Below, piece by piece: positions 7,734-14,665 of a stretch of DNA of 15,607 nucleotides (its first letter is position 1; each line of letters begins with the position of its first letter). Location of the stretch: contig JAKBCG010000019.1 in the NCBI GenBank assembly GCA_021808035.1, positions 1 through 15,607 of the forward strand, written 5' to 3'. Both the position numbers and the translations under genes were made by a program. This DNA is from Pseudomonadota bacterium. GTDB lineage: Bacteria; Pseudomonadota; Gammaproteobacteria; Steroidobacterales; Steroidobacteraceae. The notes beneath the pieces are model-generated. The model saw only the letters and a program-made list of their open reading frames with translations. It was not told where the DNA came from and searched no databases.

Positions 7734-7746
7734 GTGAGCGCGTCAC
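7734..7746. repeat. Inverted repeat GTGA-N5-TCAC upstream of the HD/PDE-like gene
   Basis: GTGAGCGCGTCAC has perfect 4-bp arms and is centred at about 7740, roughly 60 bases before the ATG at 7800. The arms equal CRP/Clp half-sites, but the spacer is five bases instead of the usual six, so a true CRP site is doubtful. The rest of the gap can fold into competing hairpins (for example GGCGA-ACGG-TCGCC at 7766-7779) without any T-run. Confidence 0.3.
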
Positions 7747-7787
7747 AGTGGCGATGCCGACCGATGGCGAACGGTCGCCGCACGGCA

Positions 7788-7793
7788 TAAGAT
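7788..7793 (+). promoter_or_regulatory. Possible -10 box of a leaderless promoter
   Basis: TAAGAT lies six bases before the ATG at 7800, so transcription would begin at or next to the A of the start codon. A poor -35 (TGGCGA, 7765-7770, three of six matches) is found 17 bases upstream. There is no Shine-Dalgarno sequence before the ATG, which agrees with a leaderless message. Confidence 0.4.
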
Positions 7794-7799
7794 CCGGGC

Positions 7800-8795
7800 A
7801 TGCGCGAATTGCGGCGTAACGACTATGACGTGACGAACACCGTCCGGGTGAGCGCGACGTCGGCGGTCGCCACCGCGGTCAGGGAGCTGGCGCGGGCGGA
7901 GTGGCCCACGGAATCCTTCGAGCGGCTCGACCAGGCGTTCGCCGCGTTCGACCAGTTGTTCACCGGACGGATGCCCGGATATCACGGCGTCGACACCGTG
8001 TATCACGATCGGCAGCACACCCTGGACATGACGCTCGCAACCGCACGTCTGCTGGTCGGTCACGATCGCACCGCCGGGCCCGCCGCGCGGCTCGGCCCCG
8101 AGCGGGCGATCACCACGCTCGTGACCGCGCTGTTCCACGATGCCGGATACATCCGCGAGGCCAGCGACCAGGAACATCGCAACGGCGCGGAATTCACCCG
8201 CTATCACGTGACCCGCAGCGCCCGCTTCATCGCACGCTTCCTGCCGACGATCGGTCTCGATCACTGGGTACCGGTCGCGACGCGAATCGTCCATTTCACC
8301 GGCTACGAGGTCGCGCTCGCCGAGATCCGCCTCGACGATCGCCGCGACCGCAAGATGGGGCATCTGCTCGGGACCGCCGACCTGATCGCGCAGATGGCGG
8401 ATCGCTGTTATCTCGAGAAATGCCGCGATCGGCTCTATCCGGAATTCGTGCTCGGCGGGATCGCCGCCAGCGCCGAGAGCGGCGGCGCGCCGCGGGTGCG
8501 TTACAGTTCAGGGCTCGATCTGTTGAGGCAAACGCCGCGATTCGTTCATGAGACGCGCGTCGTGAGGCTCGAGCAGGAGTTCGAGCACGCATACCGGCAC
8601 GTCGAGCCGCTGTTCGACGGCGCGAATCCTTACATGGAGGCGATCGATCGGAACCTCGCGCATCTCGACCGCGTGCTGCGGACCGAGCGCTGGCGGATGC
8701 TGCGTCGCAATCCGCCGCTGTTCACCGTCGATGACGACCCATTGCCGCGGGTGCGCGGCTTGATGCTCGATCGGCTGAAGGCCCTCTGGGCTTGA
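7800..8795 (+). CDS. HD-domain phosphohydrolase with class I cyclic-nucleotide-phosphodiesterase-like metal site
   Basis: The 331-residue product is soluble, with no signal peptide or membrane segment. It contains Y68-H-D-R-Q-H73-T-L-D76, then H113-D114 in ALFHDAGY, H126 in QEHRNGAEF, H165 in IVHFTGY and D194 in GTADLIAQMAD. The order and spacing YHxxxH...HD...D is that of the binuclear metal site of class I cyclic nucleotide phosphodiesterases, where the first His is the general acid, and not just the plain H...HD...D of the HD superfamily. The natural reaction could be hydrolysis of a cyclic nucleotide or another phosphate ester; the substrate is unknown. The last 90 residues are helical and basic, with no recognised domain. 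The gene has its own apparent promoter and converges on the M15 gene, with 18 bases between stops. The HD assignment is firm; the class I likeness is an inference from motif spacing. Confidence 0.75.
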   Translation: MRELRRNDYDVTNTVRVSATSAVATAVRELARAEWPTESFERLDQAFAAFDQLFTGRMPGYHGVDTVYHDRQHTLDMTLATARLLVGHDRTAGPAARLGPERAITTLVTALFHDAGYIREASDQEHRNGAEFTRYHVTRSARFIARFLPTIGLDHWVPVATRIVHFTGYEVALAEIRLDDRRDRKMGHLLGTADLIAQMADRCYLEKCRDRLYPEFVLGGIAASAESGGAPRVRYSSGLDLLRQTPRFVHETRVVRLEQEFEHAYRHVEPLFDGANPYMEAIDRNLAHLDRVLRTERWRMLRRNPPLFTVDDDPLPRVRGLMLDRLKALWA

Positions 8796-8813
8796 TGCCG
8801 CCGGGGGAATACT

Positions 8814-9488
8814 TCAGAACGAATCGATCGAAGCCACGTAACGGGCATGGATGCGGTCGATCGAGTCGAGCACGGCCTCCTTGCCCTCGAGCGGCGCCGC
8901 CGCGATCGCCTCCCGCAGCATCTGTACGTCGAGCCGGCGCAAGGCACGGTGTGCGATCGGCGCGAAGCTGTAATGCCAGGGCTCGGCCAGCACGCCGCTG
9001 CGACGACCGCGATAGGGTCTAAAGAAACCGAAGCGCGCCGCGTGCCGCTCGAGCCACGCCACCGCGGGCGCGAACGGGCCGCCGGCCGCATATTCGGCCG
9101 TCTGCAAACTGGGCCCGACGTTGCTCGCGACGGCACCGCGATCGTAGAGATCGAGGTCCGTACCCCAGTGATGGCGACTCGCACCGGGCAACGCCGACCA
9201 GCGCAGGATCGCTTCCACTCGGTGCGCCGGCGGCAGTCGGGCGAGCTCGAGCGGCGCCCCGTCGGCACCCATGGTCGGACGTCGGCCGGTGTACTTGCCG
9301 TTCCAGATCGCCAGCTGGCGATCGAAATCGCGAAACGCGCTCGCCGGCCACAGATCGATCCCGTCCACGAGCGCTGCCTTGCGCATCGCAATAAACGGCG
9401 TCACGACCTCGCGATGCAGCGCACAATCGAACTCAAGGACGTCGACCACGTGACTGCGTGCCTGGCCCGTGAGTTCCGCGGGGGTCAT
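8814..9488 (-). CDS. M15 family metallopeptidase (VanY/LdcB-type D,D- or L,D-carboxypeptidase-like)
   Basis: The 224-residue product carries the M15B zinc motif SxHxxGxxxD as S104-R-H106-H-W-G-T-D-L-D113. It also has the second motif ExWH as E169-P-W-H172 followed by YSF. H106, D113 and H172 would bind zinc and E169 would act as base. Relatives cut the terminal D-alanine or the L,D bond of peptidoglycan stem peptides. There is no signal peptide, lipobox or membrane helix, so the protein looks cytoplasmic; a role in recycling of muropeptides is possible but not shown. The ATG at 9488 lies 11 bases after the stop of the FrnE-like gene, so they are probably co-transcribed. The stop faces that of the HD gene. 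D,D versus L,D specificity cannot be told from sequence alone. Confidence 0.85.
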   Translation of the reverse strand: MTPAELTGQARSHVVDVLEFDCALHREVVTPFIAMRKAALVDGIDLWPASAFRDFDRQLAIWNGKYTGRRPTMGADGAPLELARLPPAHRVEAILRWSALPGASRHHWGTDLDLYDRGAVASNVGPSLQTAEYAAGGPFAPAVAWLERHAARFGFFRPYRGRRSGVLAEPWHYSFAPIAHRALRRLDVQMLREAIAAAPLEGKEAVLDSIDRIHARYVASIDSF

Positions 9489-9499
9489 CCAGCGGACCC

Positions 9500-10162
9500 T
9501 CAGCTCGGATCCGACGGTGCGCCGGACATCGCAACGGCCTCGTCCATCGCGGCGGCGAGCGCCGCCGGCTCCTGGGCACCTGACAGCGAGTACTCGCCGT
9601 TGAAGACGTATGTTGGAACGCCCGAGAGACCCAGACTGGCCGCATGGCGCTGCGCCGCGAGAATCGCATCCTGGCCGCTGCGCAACGCGATCGCCTGGCG
9701 CGCCTCCCGCACCTCCAGGCCGGCGTCCGCGGCAAGCCCGATCAAGGTGTCAAACGCTCCGATATCGGCACCTTCTTCGAAGTAGGCTCGCATCAGTCGC
9801 TCCAGCATCGCATCGGCGCAGCCCCGGCGCGCGGCCAGAGCGACCAGCAGGTGGGAGCGGCGGGTGTTCGGCACCCGCTCGATCCGTTCGAAGCGGAACT
9901 CGATCCCCTGCGCGCGGCCCAGTTCGACGAGCGTGCGATGCGCCCGGTCGAGCGTCGCCCGATCGAGCGATCGGGCGGCCAGGTAGCTTTCCCGATCGAC
10001 GCCGTCGATCGGCAGATCGGGATTGAGTTCGAACGGTCGCCACGTCACGTTCGGCGCGTGGTGGGCGCGAGCCGCGAGCGCCACCGCCAGTCGTCTCTTG
10101 CCGAGATAGCACCAGGGACACACGGTGTCGGCGTAAACGTCGATGCGCAGCGCTCGGGTCAT
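9500..10162 (-). CDS. DsbA-family oxidoreductase, FrnE-like
   Basis: The 220-residue product is a thioredoxin-fold protein with an inserted helical domain. A C15-P-W-C18 active site lies straight after the first beta strand (LRIDVYADTVCPWCYLG). The cis-proline loop GVPTYVF and the following GEYSLSGAQ segment are near the C-terminus. This pattern is that of FrnE and 2-hydroxychromene-2-carboxylate isomerase relatives; the CxxC pair favours a dithiol-disulfide oxidoreductase over the isomerase, which lacks both cysteines. With no signal peptide it should act in the cytoplasm. The ATG at 10162 places the active site at the usual distance. An ATG at 10171 would add three residues but overlaps the likely -10 box. 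It is first of a two-gene unit with the M15 peptidase and divergent from the GGDEF-EAL gene. Confidence 0.87.
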   Translation of the reverse strand: MTRALRIDVYADTVCPWCYLGKRRLAVALAARAHHAPNVTWRPFELNPDLPIDGVDRESYLAARSLDRATLDRAHRTLVELGRAQGIEFRFERIERVPNTRRSHLLVALAARRGCADAMLERLMRAYFEEGADIGAFDTLIGLAADAGLEVREARQAIALRSGQDAILAAQRHAASLGLSGVPTYVFNGEYSLSGAQEPAALAAAMDEAVAMSGAPSDPS

Positions 10163-10169
10163 CGACGGC

Positions 10170-10175
10170 ATTCTA
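10170..10175 (-). promoter_or_regulatory. Possible -10 box of the FrnE-like gene, leaderless arrangement
   Basis: On the minus strand TAGAAT is followed by seven bases and the ATG at 10162, so transcription would start on or beside the start codon. No Shine-Dalgarno sequence lies in between and no good -35 is visible. The geometry repeats that of the HD gene at 7788-7800. Confidence 0.35.
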
Positions 10176-10184
10176 CGCGGGCTC

Positions 10185-10213
10185 TTATCGGCGCGCGCCC
10201 GCGCGGGTATCAT
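10185..10213 (+). promoter_or_regulatory. Possible promoter of the GGDEF-EAL gene
   Basis: TTATCG (10185-10190), a 17-base spacer and TATCAT (10208-10213) form a plausible sigma-70 type promoter. The predicted transcript starts near 10220, about 32 bases before the ATG at 10252. Confidence 0.35.
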
Positions 10214-10220
10214 GGCCCCT

Positions 10221-10250
10221 GGACGGCCGCCACCGCGGCCGGTGACGTCC
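10221..10250 (+). promoter_or_regulatory. Leader hairpin around the ribosome site of the GGDEF-EAL gene
   Basis: GGCCGC (10225-10230) and GCGGCC (10235-10240) form a perfect stem around the loop CACC. Just outside, GGAC (10221-10224) can pair with GTCC (10247-10250), leaving a bulge that holds GGTGA (10241-10245), the likely Shine-Dalgarno six bases before the ATG. If the promoter call is right, nearly the whole leader is this structure. Confidence 0.35.
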
Positions 10251-10251
10251 C

Positions 10252-12729
10252 ATGCCGTCGAGTCTGCGAACGAAGACCCTGCTGATCGCGATCGCGATCG
10301 CCATGGCGTTTTCCGGGCTCCTCGGCACCCTCGCCTATCTCGAGCATCGGGCCGACAGCGCCGCGGCCAGCGCCCTCGCCCACGGCGCCGTCGCCCGTCG
10401 ACTCGAAGCAGAGCTCGAGCGGCGCGCGGCGCACCTCACGCGCGCGGCGGCGACGAAATTGGCGCCCGCGCTCGCCGCCGGCGACACGGCCACGGCGACC
10501 GCGATCGGCCGCGCGATTCTCGATCGCAGCGGCGTGCGGACGGTCATGATCCGCGACGAGACCGGGCACGTCGCGTTCTCCGCCTCCCGGTCCGGATCGA
10601 GCGCGACGGCCGGGTCGAACTACACCGCGATCGCGCCGGTGCTCGCGCCGCCCGGCGCCGGACACCAGCGGATCGGCACGGTCGTCATCTCGTTCAGCCG
10701 AGCGGCGAGCTTGCGAACGCTCGCCGACCTGCGCGTCGAGATCGCCCGCAACGAGGCCTTGCAAGGCAAACGGTTCGCGACAGGGTTGCTCGGCCTGAGC
10801 GTGCTGATGCTCCTCGCCGGCATCGGTGGCGCCTGGTTCTTCGCCGACAGCTTGACTCGCCCGATCTCGATGCTCGCCCGCAGCGCCGAACGCATCGGCC
10901 GGGGCGACTACAGCTATCCGTTGACGGTTCACCGCAACGATGAGATCGGCGATCTCCAGGCGACGCTCGAACGCATGCGCCTGACTTTGAGCGAGACGAC
11001 GATCACGAAGCAGCACCTGAACACGGTGCTCGACAGCCTGGGCGACGCCGTGTTCGTGACCTCGCCGGATGGCCTGATCGGCAGTTGCAATGAGGCGGCG
11101 TGCCGGCTGCTCGGCCGAACCAACGAACAATTGCGGGGCAAACCGCTGCTCGACATCGTCGACGCGGCTCATCGCGCCGCGTTCGACCCGGCACCGGGCG
11201 CCGGTGACGAACGCGAGACGGTCCTGCGCACCGCGAGCGGCCAGACGATCCCGGTATCGATCGCCGCATCGACGATCAGCAGCGTCGATCCCCAGTTCCA
11301 GGGCAATATCTACGTCGCGCGCAACATCACCGAGCGCAAGCGCGCCGAACGTCGCATCCGCTATCTCGCCCGCTACGACACGCTGACGAAGATGCCGAAC
11401 CGGATGCAGTTCCAGCACATGTTGCAACAGGCGATCGCCAGAGCCCGCCGCAACCAACGGTCGCTCGCGCTGCTGTATCTCGACCTCGACCGGTTCAAGG
11501 ACGTCAACGACACCTTCGGTCACGCGGCCGGTGACCGCACTCTCGAGATCCTGAGCGAGCGGCTCGCGCGGGCCCTGAGCAAGGACATCGTCATAGGGCG
11601 CCTCGCTGGCGACGAATTCGCGATGTTCGTCGATGACCTGCCGCCGGACGTCGATCACCGTGCCGCGATCGGCGCGATCGCGAGAAAGCTGCTCGACGAA
11701 ATCAGCCGGGCGTTCTACGTGAATCACCAGGAGGTGTACCTGACCGCGAGCGTCGGCATCGCGCTGTGCCCGACCGACGCCGAGAACGTGATCGACCTGA
11801 TCCGCAACGCCGATGCAGCGATGTACCACTCGAAGCAGAACGGAGGCAATTCCTGCGCGTTCTACGCACCCGCGATGAACGCCGCCGCGGTCGAACGGCT
11901 GATGCTGAAGAGCAAGCTCCGCCGGGCGCTGGAACGAGAGGAGTTCCTGATCCTGTATCAGCCCAAGGTGGACCTGCGCACGCAGCGCATCGTCGGCGCC
12001 GAGGCGCTGCTGCGCTGGCGGTTACCGGGTCACGGCGATATTTCGCCGTCGCATTTCATCCCGCTCGCCGAAGAGACGCTGCTGATACTCGATATCGGTG
12101 ACTGGGTGATGAACCGCGTCTGCGCGGACTACGCGCAATGGCGGACGCGTCTGCCCAATCCCGGTCGGATCGCGATGAATCTGTCGCTGCGCCAGTTGAA
12201 GCACGCGGGGTTCGTCACGCGGGCACAGGCGATATTCCGCGAGCACCAGGTGTCGCCGACCAGCTTCGAACTCGAGGTCACGGAGACCACGTTGATGACC
12301 GATCCGAAGCGGACGATCGGCTTGCTCAACGACCTCTACGCGATGGGGCTGCACCTCGCGATCGATGATTTCGGCACCGGTTATTCCTCGTTGTCGGCGC
12401 TGCAACAGTTTCCGATCGGGACCCTGAAGATCGATCAGTCGTTCGTGCGGGGCGTCGCGACCGACCTGGACGCGGCGGCGATCGTCCGGACGATCATCGA
12501 CATGGGCAAGAGCCTCGAGCTCGAGGTGGTGGCCGAGGGCGTCGAGCGCCCGGAGCAGCTCGCGTTCCTGCGCGAGCGCGGTTGCGAGTTCGCGCAGGGC
12601 CGCCTGTTCGGCGACGCGATGACCGGCGGGGAGTTTCTCGCGTTGCTCGAACGGCAGGCGCGCGGCGAGAGCGCGTTCGGCGACTTGGCGCCGCCGGGGG
12701 TGTCCCGCCGGCCGCTGCAGGCTTCTTGA
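10252..12729 (+). CDS. Membrane-bound HAMP-PAS-GGDEF-EAL cyclic-di-GMP turnover protein
   Basis: The 825-residue product has a membrane helix at residues about 8-28, an extracytoplasmic sensor region of about 145 residues, and a second helix at about 176-198. A HAMP linker (about 199-251), a PAS domain (about 262-370), a GGDEF domain (about 375-545) and an EAL domain (about 560-805) follow. The EAL domain, which hydrolyses cyclic-di-GMP, looks complete: E584-A-L586, N643, E675/E678 (EVTET), D705-D706 in DDFGTGYSS, K726 in LKIDQSF, and E762 in VVAEGVE. The GGDEF signature is A452-G-D-E-F456, and the inhibitory RxxD site five residues upstream reads LSKD, so product inhibition is unlikely. Some AGDEF enzymes are still active, so it may be bifunctional or mainly a phosphodiesterase. 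The start has GGTGA six bases upstream. No substrate for the periplasmic sensor can be named. Confidence 0.94.
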   Translation: MPSSLRTKTLLIAIAIAMAFSGLLGTLAYLEHRADSAAASALAHGAVARRLEAELERRAAHLTRAAATKLAPALAAGDTATATAIGRAILDRSGVRTVMIRDETGHVAFSASRSGSSATAGSNYTAIAPVLAPPGAGHQRIGTVVISFSRAASLRTLADLRVEIARNEALQGKRFATGLLGLSVLMLLAGIGGAWFFADSLTRPISMLARSAERIGRGDYSYPLTVHRNDEIGDLQATLERMRLTLSETTITKQHLNTVLDSLGDAVFVTSPDGLIGSCNEAACRLLGRTNEQLRGKPLLDIVDAAHRAAFDPAPGAGDERETVLRTASGQTIPVSIAASTISSVDPQFQGNIYVARNITERKRAERRIRYLARYDTLTKMPNRMQFQHMLQQAIARARRNQRSLALLYLDLDRFKDVNDTFGHAAGDRTLEILSERLARALSKDIVIGRLAGDEFAMFVDDLPPDVDHRAAIGAIARKLLDEISRAFYVNHQEVYLTASVGIALCPTDAENVIDLIRNADAAMYHSKQNGGNSCAFYAPAMNAAAVERLMLKSKLRRALEREEFLILYQPKVDLRTQRIVGAEALLRWRLPGHGDISPSHFIPLAEETLLILDIGDWVMNRVCADYAQWRTRLPNPGRIAMNLSLRQLKHAGFVTRAQAIFREHQVSPTSFELEVTETTLMTDPKRTIGLLNDLYAMGLHLAIDDFGTGYSSLSALQQFPIGTLKIDQSFVRGVATDLDAAAIVRTIIDMGKSLELEVVAEGVERPEQLAFLRERGCEFAQGRLFGDAMTGGEFLALLERQARGESAFGDLAPPGVSRRPLQAS

Positions 12730-12787
12730 TCGCCGCGGTGTCGATCCGGTCCGTGGCCCGTCAAACCGGCCTCGAGCCAAGGCGGCG

Positions 12788-14665
12788 GTGTTGCTGACCG
12801 CTCGCGGGCTGTATCTGCGCCGAGGCACCCGGTCGCTCGTCGAGGATGCGAGCTTCTCGATCCACCGCGGCGAGAAGGTCGGCGTCGTCGGCGCAAACGG
12901 TGCCGGCAAGTCGAGCCTGTTCGCGGCACTGCGTGCGCAGCTGGCGCCCGATCGAGGCGACCTCGATGTGCCGGCGAGTCTCGCGATCGCGCACGTCGAG
13001 CAGGAGGTCGAGGCGCTCGACCGGGAAGCGATCGAGTTCGTGCTCGACGGCGACGGGCGCTTGCGGGACGCGCAGGCGCATATCGAGCGCGCGGGCCACG
13101 AAGGCGACGCTCTGCGTCTCGCGCAGGCTCATGCGCAATTCGAGGCGCTCGACGGCTACCGGGCGCGCGCGCGCGCCGCCGAGATCCTGCACGGCCTCGG
13201 CTTCACCGCGGCCGACCACGCGAAGGCGGTGGCGCAGTTCTCGGGGGGCTGGCGCGTGCGCCTCGCGATGGCGCGGGCGCTCGCCTCGCGCGCGGACCTG
13301 CTGCTGCTCGACGAGCCGACCAATCATCTCGATCTCGACGCGATCGTCTGGCTCGAAGGGTGGCTCGGCAGCTTCCCGGGCACCGTGCTCGCGATCTCGC
13401 ACGACCGGGAGTTCCTCGACGCGATCGCGGACCGGATCCTCTACATCGAAGATCGCCGGATCCGGATCCACGCCGGCAACTACTCGCAGTTCGAGCGCAA
13501 GCGCGCCGAGGATCTCGCGCAGCAAAACGCGCTGCGGGTTCGGCAGGAGCGCAAGATCGCCGAGATCAGCGCGTTCGTCGACCGGTTCCGCGCGAAGGCG
13601 ACCAAGTCCCGTCAGGCGCAGAGCCGCCTGAAGATGCTCGAGCGCATGGAACGGATCGTGCCGGCGCACGTCGACAGCCCGTTCGCCTTCTCCTTCGAGC
13701 CGCCGGCGAAGACCCCACGCCCGCTGGTGACGCTGGAGGCGGCGGCCTGCGGTCATGAAGGACGGGTCGTGCTCGCCGGCCTCGACGCGTCGATCGGGCC
13801 CCACGACCGAATTGCGTTGCTCGGGCCGAACGGCGCCGGCAAGTCGACGCTCACGCGGCTGCTCAGCGGGGAGTCGCCGCCGCTCGCGGGCACACGCACG
13901 GCGGCGGCGGATCTCGCGGTGGGATATTTCGCCCAGCATCAGCTCGAGCACCTGCGTGCAGCCGAGTGCCCGCTCTGGCATTTGCGCCACCTCGGCGGGC
14001 CCGACTACGCGCGTTGCGACGATCAGCGCGCCCGCGACCATCTCGGCCGGTTCGGATTCGGCGGCGATCGCGTGTTCGAGCCGGTGGAGCGGCTCTCGGG
14101 TGGCGAAAAGGCCAGGCTCGCGCTCGCATTGATCGTCGCGAGGCGCCCGAATCTGCTGCTGCTCGACGAGCCGACGAACCACCTGGATCTCGAGATGCGC
14201 CACGCGCTCACCGTCGCGTTGCAGGATTTCGGCGGCGGACTGGTGGTGGTCTCGCACGATCGGCATCTGATCCGCGCGGTCGCGGACATCCTCTGGCTGG
14301 TCGCGGACGGAAGGCTCCAGCCGTTCGAAGGCGACCTCGACGACTACCAAGGGTGGTTGCGGAAGCGCCGCGGCAGCGGCCGCGAGAACCCGCGGAGTCG
14401 CGCATCGGCGGCGCATGGGCCGGTGGCGCCGCCCCCGCGGCCGCGGCTCGCGTCGATGCGCCGCGAGCTGGCCGAGATGGAAGCGCGGATCGCAGAGCTC
14501 GGCGCGGAACGCACCGCACTCGATCGGGCGATGGAGCACGGCGAAGTCCCCGAGAACGGCTACACGCGCTACGGTGAGATCGTCCGCTCGATCGAAGCGC
14601 TCGAGGAGCGCTGGCTCGAGCTTGCCGATTCGATCGAACGACTCAAGACCGCCGGTGAACGCTGA
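12788..14665 (+). CDS. yheS: ABC-F family ATPase, YheS-type ribosome factor
   Basis: The 625-residue product has two ABC ATPase domains on one chain and no membrane segments, the ABC-F layout. Domain 1 has Walker A GANGAGKS (35-42), signature FSGGW (151-155) and Walker B ending at E176 in LLLLDEPTNHLD. Domain 2 has Walker A GPNGAGKS (346-353), signature LSGGE (436-440) and E461 in a second LLLLDEPTNHLD. The inter-domain linker (about 240-305), with its basic helical pair and RFRAKATKSRQAQSRLKMLERME core, enters the ribosome E site in this family. A C-terminal coiled coil (about 555-620) follows. Similarity to E. coli YheS (637 residues) is strong throughout, including VEPFDGDLEDYQ-like text near residue 515. 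Members relieve stalled translation of certain nascent chains. The GTG at 12788 has AAGG five bases upstream; TTG at 12791 is an alternative. The 3' end overlaps the opposing lipoprotein gene by 23 bases. Confidence 0.95.
   Translation: MLLTARGLYLRRGTRSLVEDASFSIHRGEKVGVVGANGAGKSSLFAALRAQLAPDRGDLDVPASLAIAHVEQEVEALDREAIEFVLDGDGRLRDAQAHIERAGHEGDALRLAQAHAQFEALDGYRARARAAEILHGLGFTAADHAKAVAQFSGGWRVRLAMARALASRADLLLLDEPTNHLDLDAIVWLEGWLGSFPGTVLAISHDREFLDAIADRILYIEDRRIRIHAGNYSQFERKRAEDLAQQNALRVRQERKIAEISAFVDRFRAKATKSRQAQSRLKMLERMERIVPAHVDSPFAFSFEPPAKTPRPLVTLEAAACGHEGRVVLAGLDASIGPHDRIALLGPNGAGKSTLTRLLSGESPPLAGTRTAAADLAVGYFAQHQLEHLRAAECPLWHLRHLGGPDYARCDDQRARDHLGRFGFGGDRVFEPVERLSGGEKARLALALIVARRPNLLLLDEPTNHLDLEMRHALTVALQDFGGGLVVVSHDRHLIRAVADILWLVADGRLQPFEGDLDDYQGWLRKRRGSGRENPRSRASAAHGPVAPPPRPRLASMRRELAEMEARIAELGAERTALDRAMEHGEVPENGYTRYGEIVRSIEALEERWLELADSIERLKTAGER

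Noticed and set aside
7754..7788. Hairpins after xthA (ATGCC/GGCAT outer and GGCGA/TCGCC inner arms) as a terminator
   Set aside because: No T-run follows, the folds compete with each other, and the region overlaps the predicted promoter of the next gene.
10210..11829. 539-codon minus-strand frame opposite the GGDEF-EAL gene
   Set aside because: The plus strand encodes a full HAMP-PAS-GGDEF protein here; the reverse frame has no motif and is a shadow of codon bias.
12746..12769. CCGGT/ACCGG inverted repeat between the GGDEF-EAL gene and yheS as a terminator
   Set aside because: The arms are only five bases with a 14-base loop and no T-run. Nothing else of note is seen in this 58-base gap.
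1263..14071. About 13 copies of the palindrome GCGATCGC, many more than base composition would predict
   Set aside because: This resembles the HIP1 repeat of cyanobacteria, but 12 of the 13 copies are in frame and read Ala-Ile-Ala (GCG ATC GCx). Favoured codons explain them; the one exception is at 14064-14071 in yheS.
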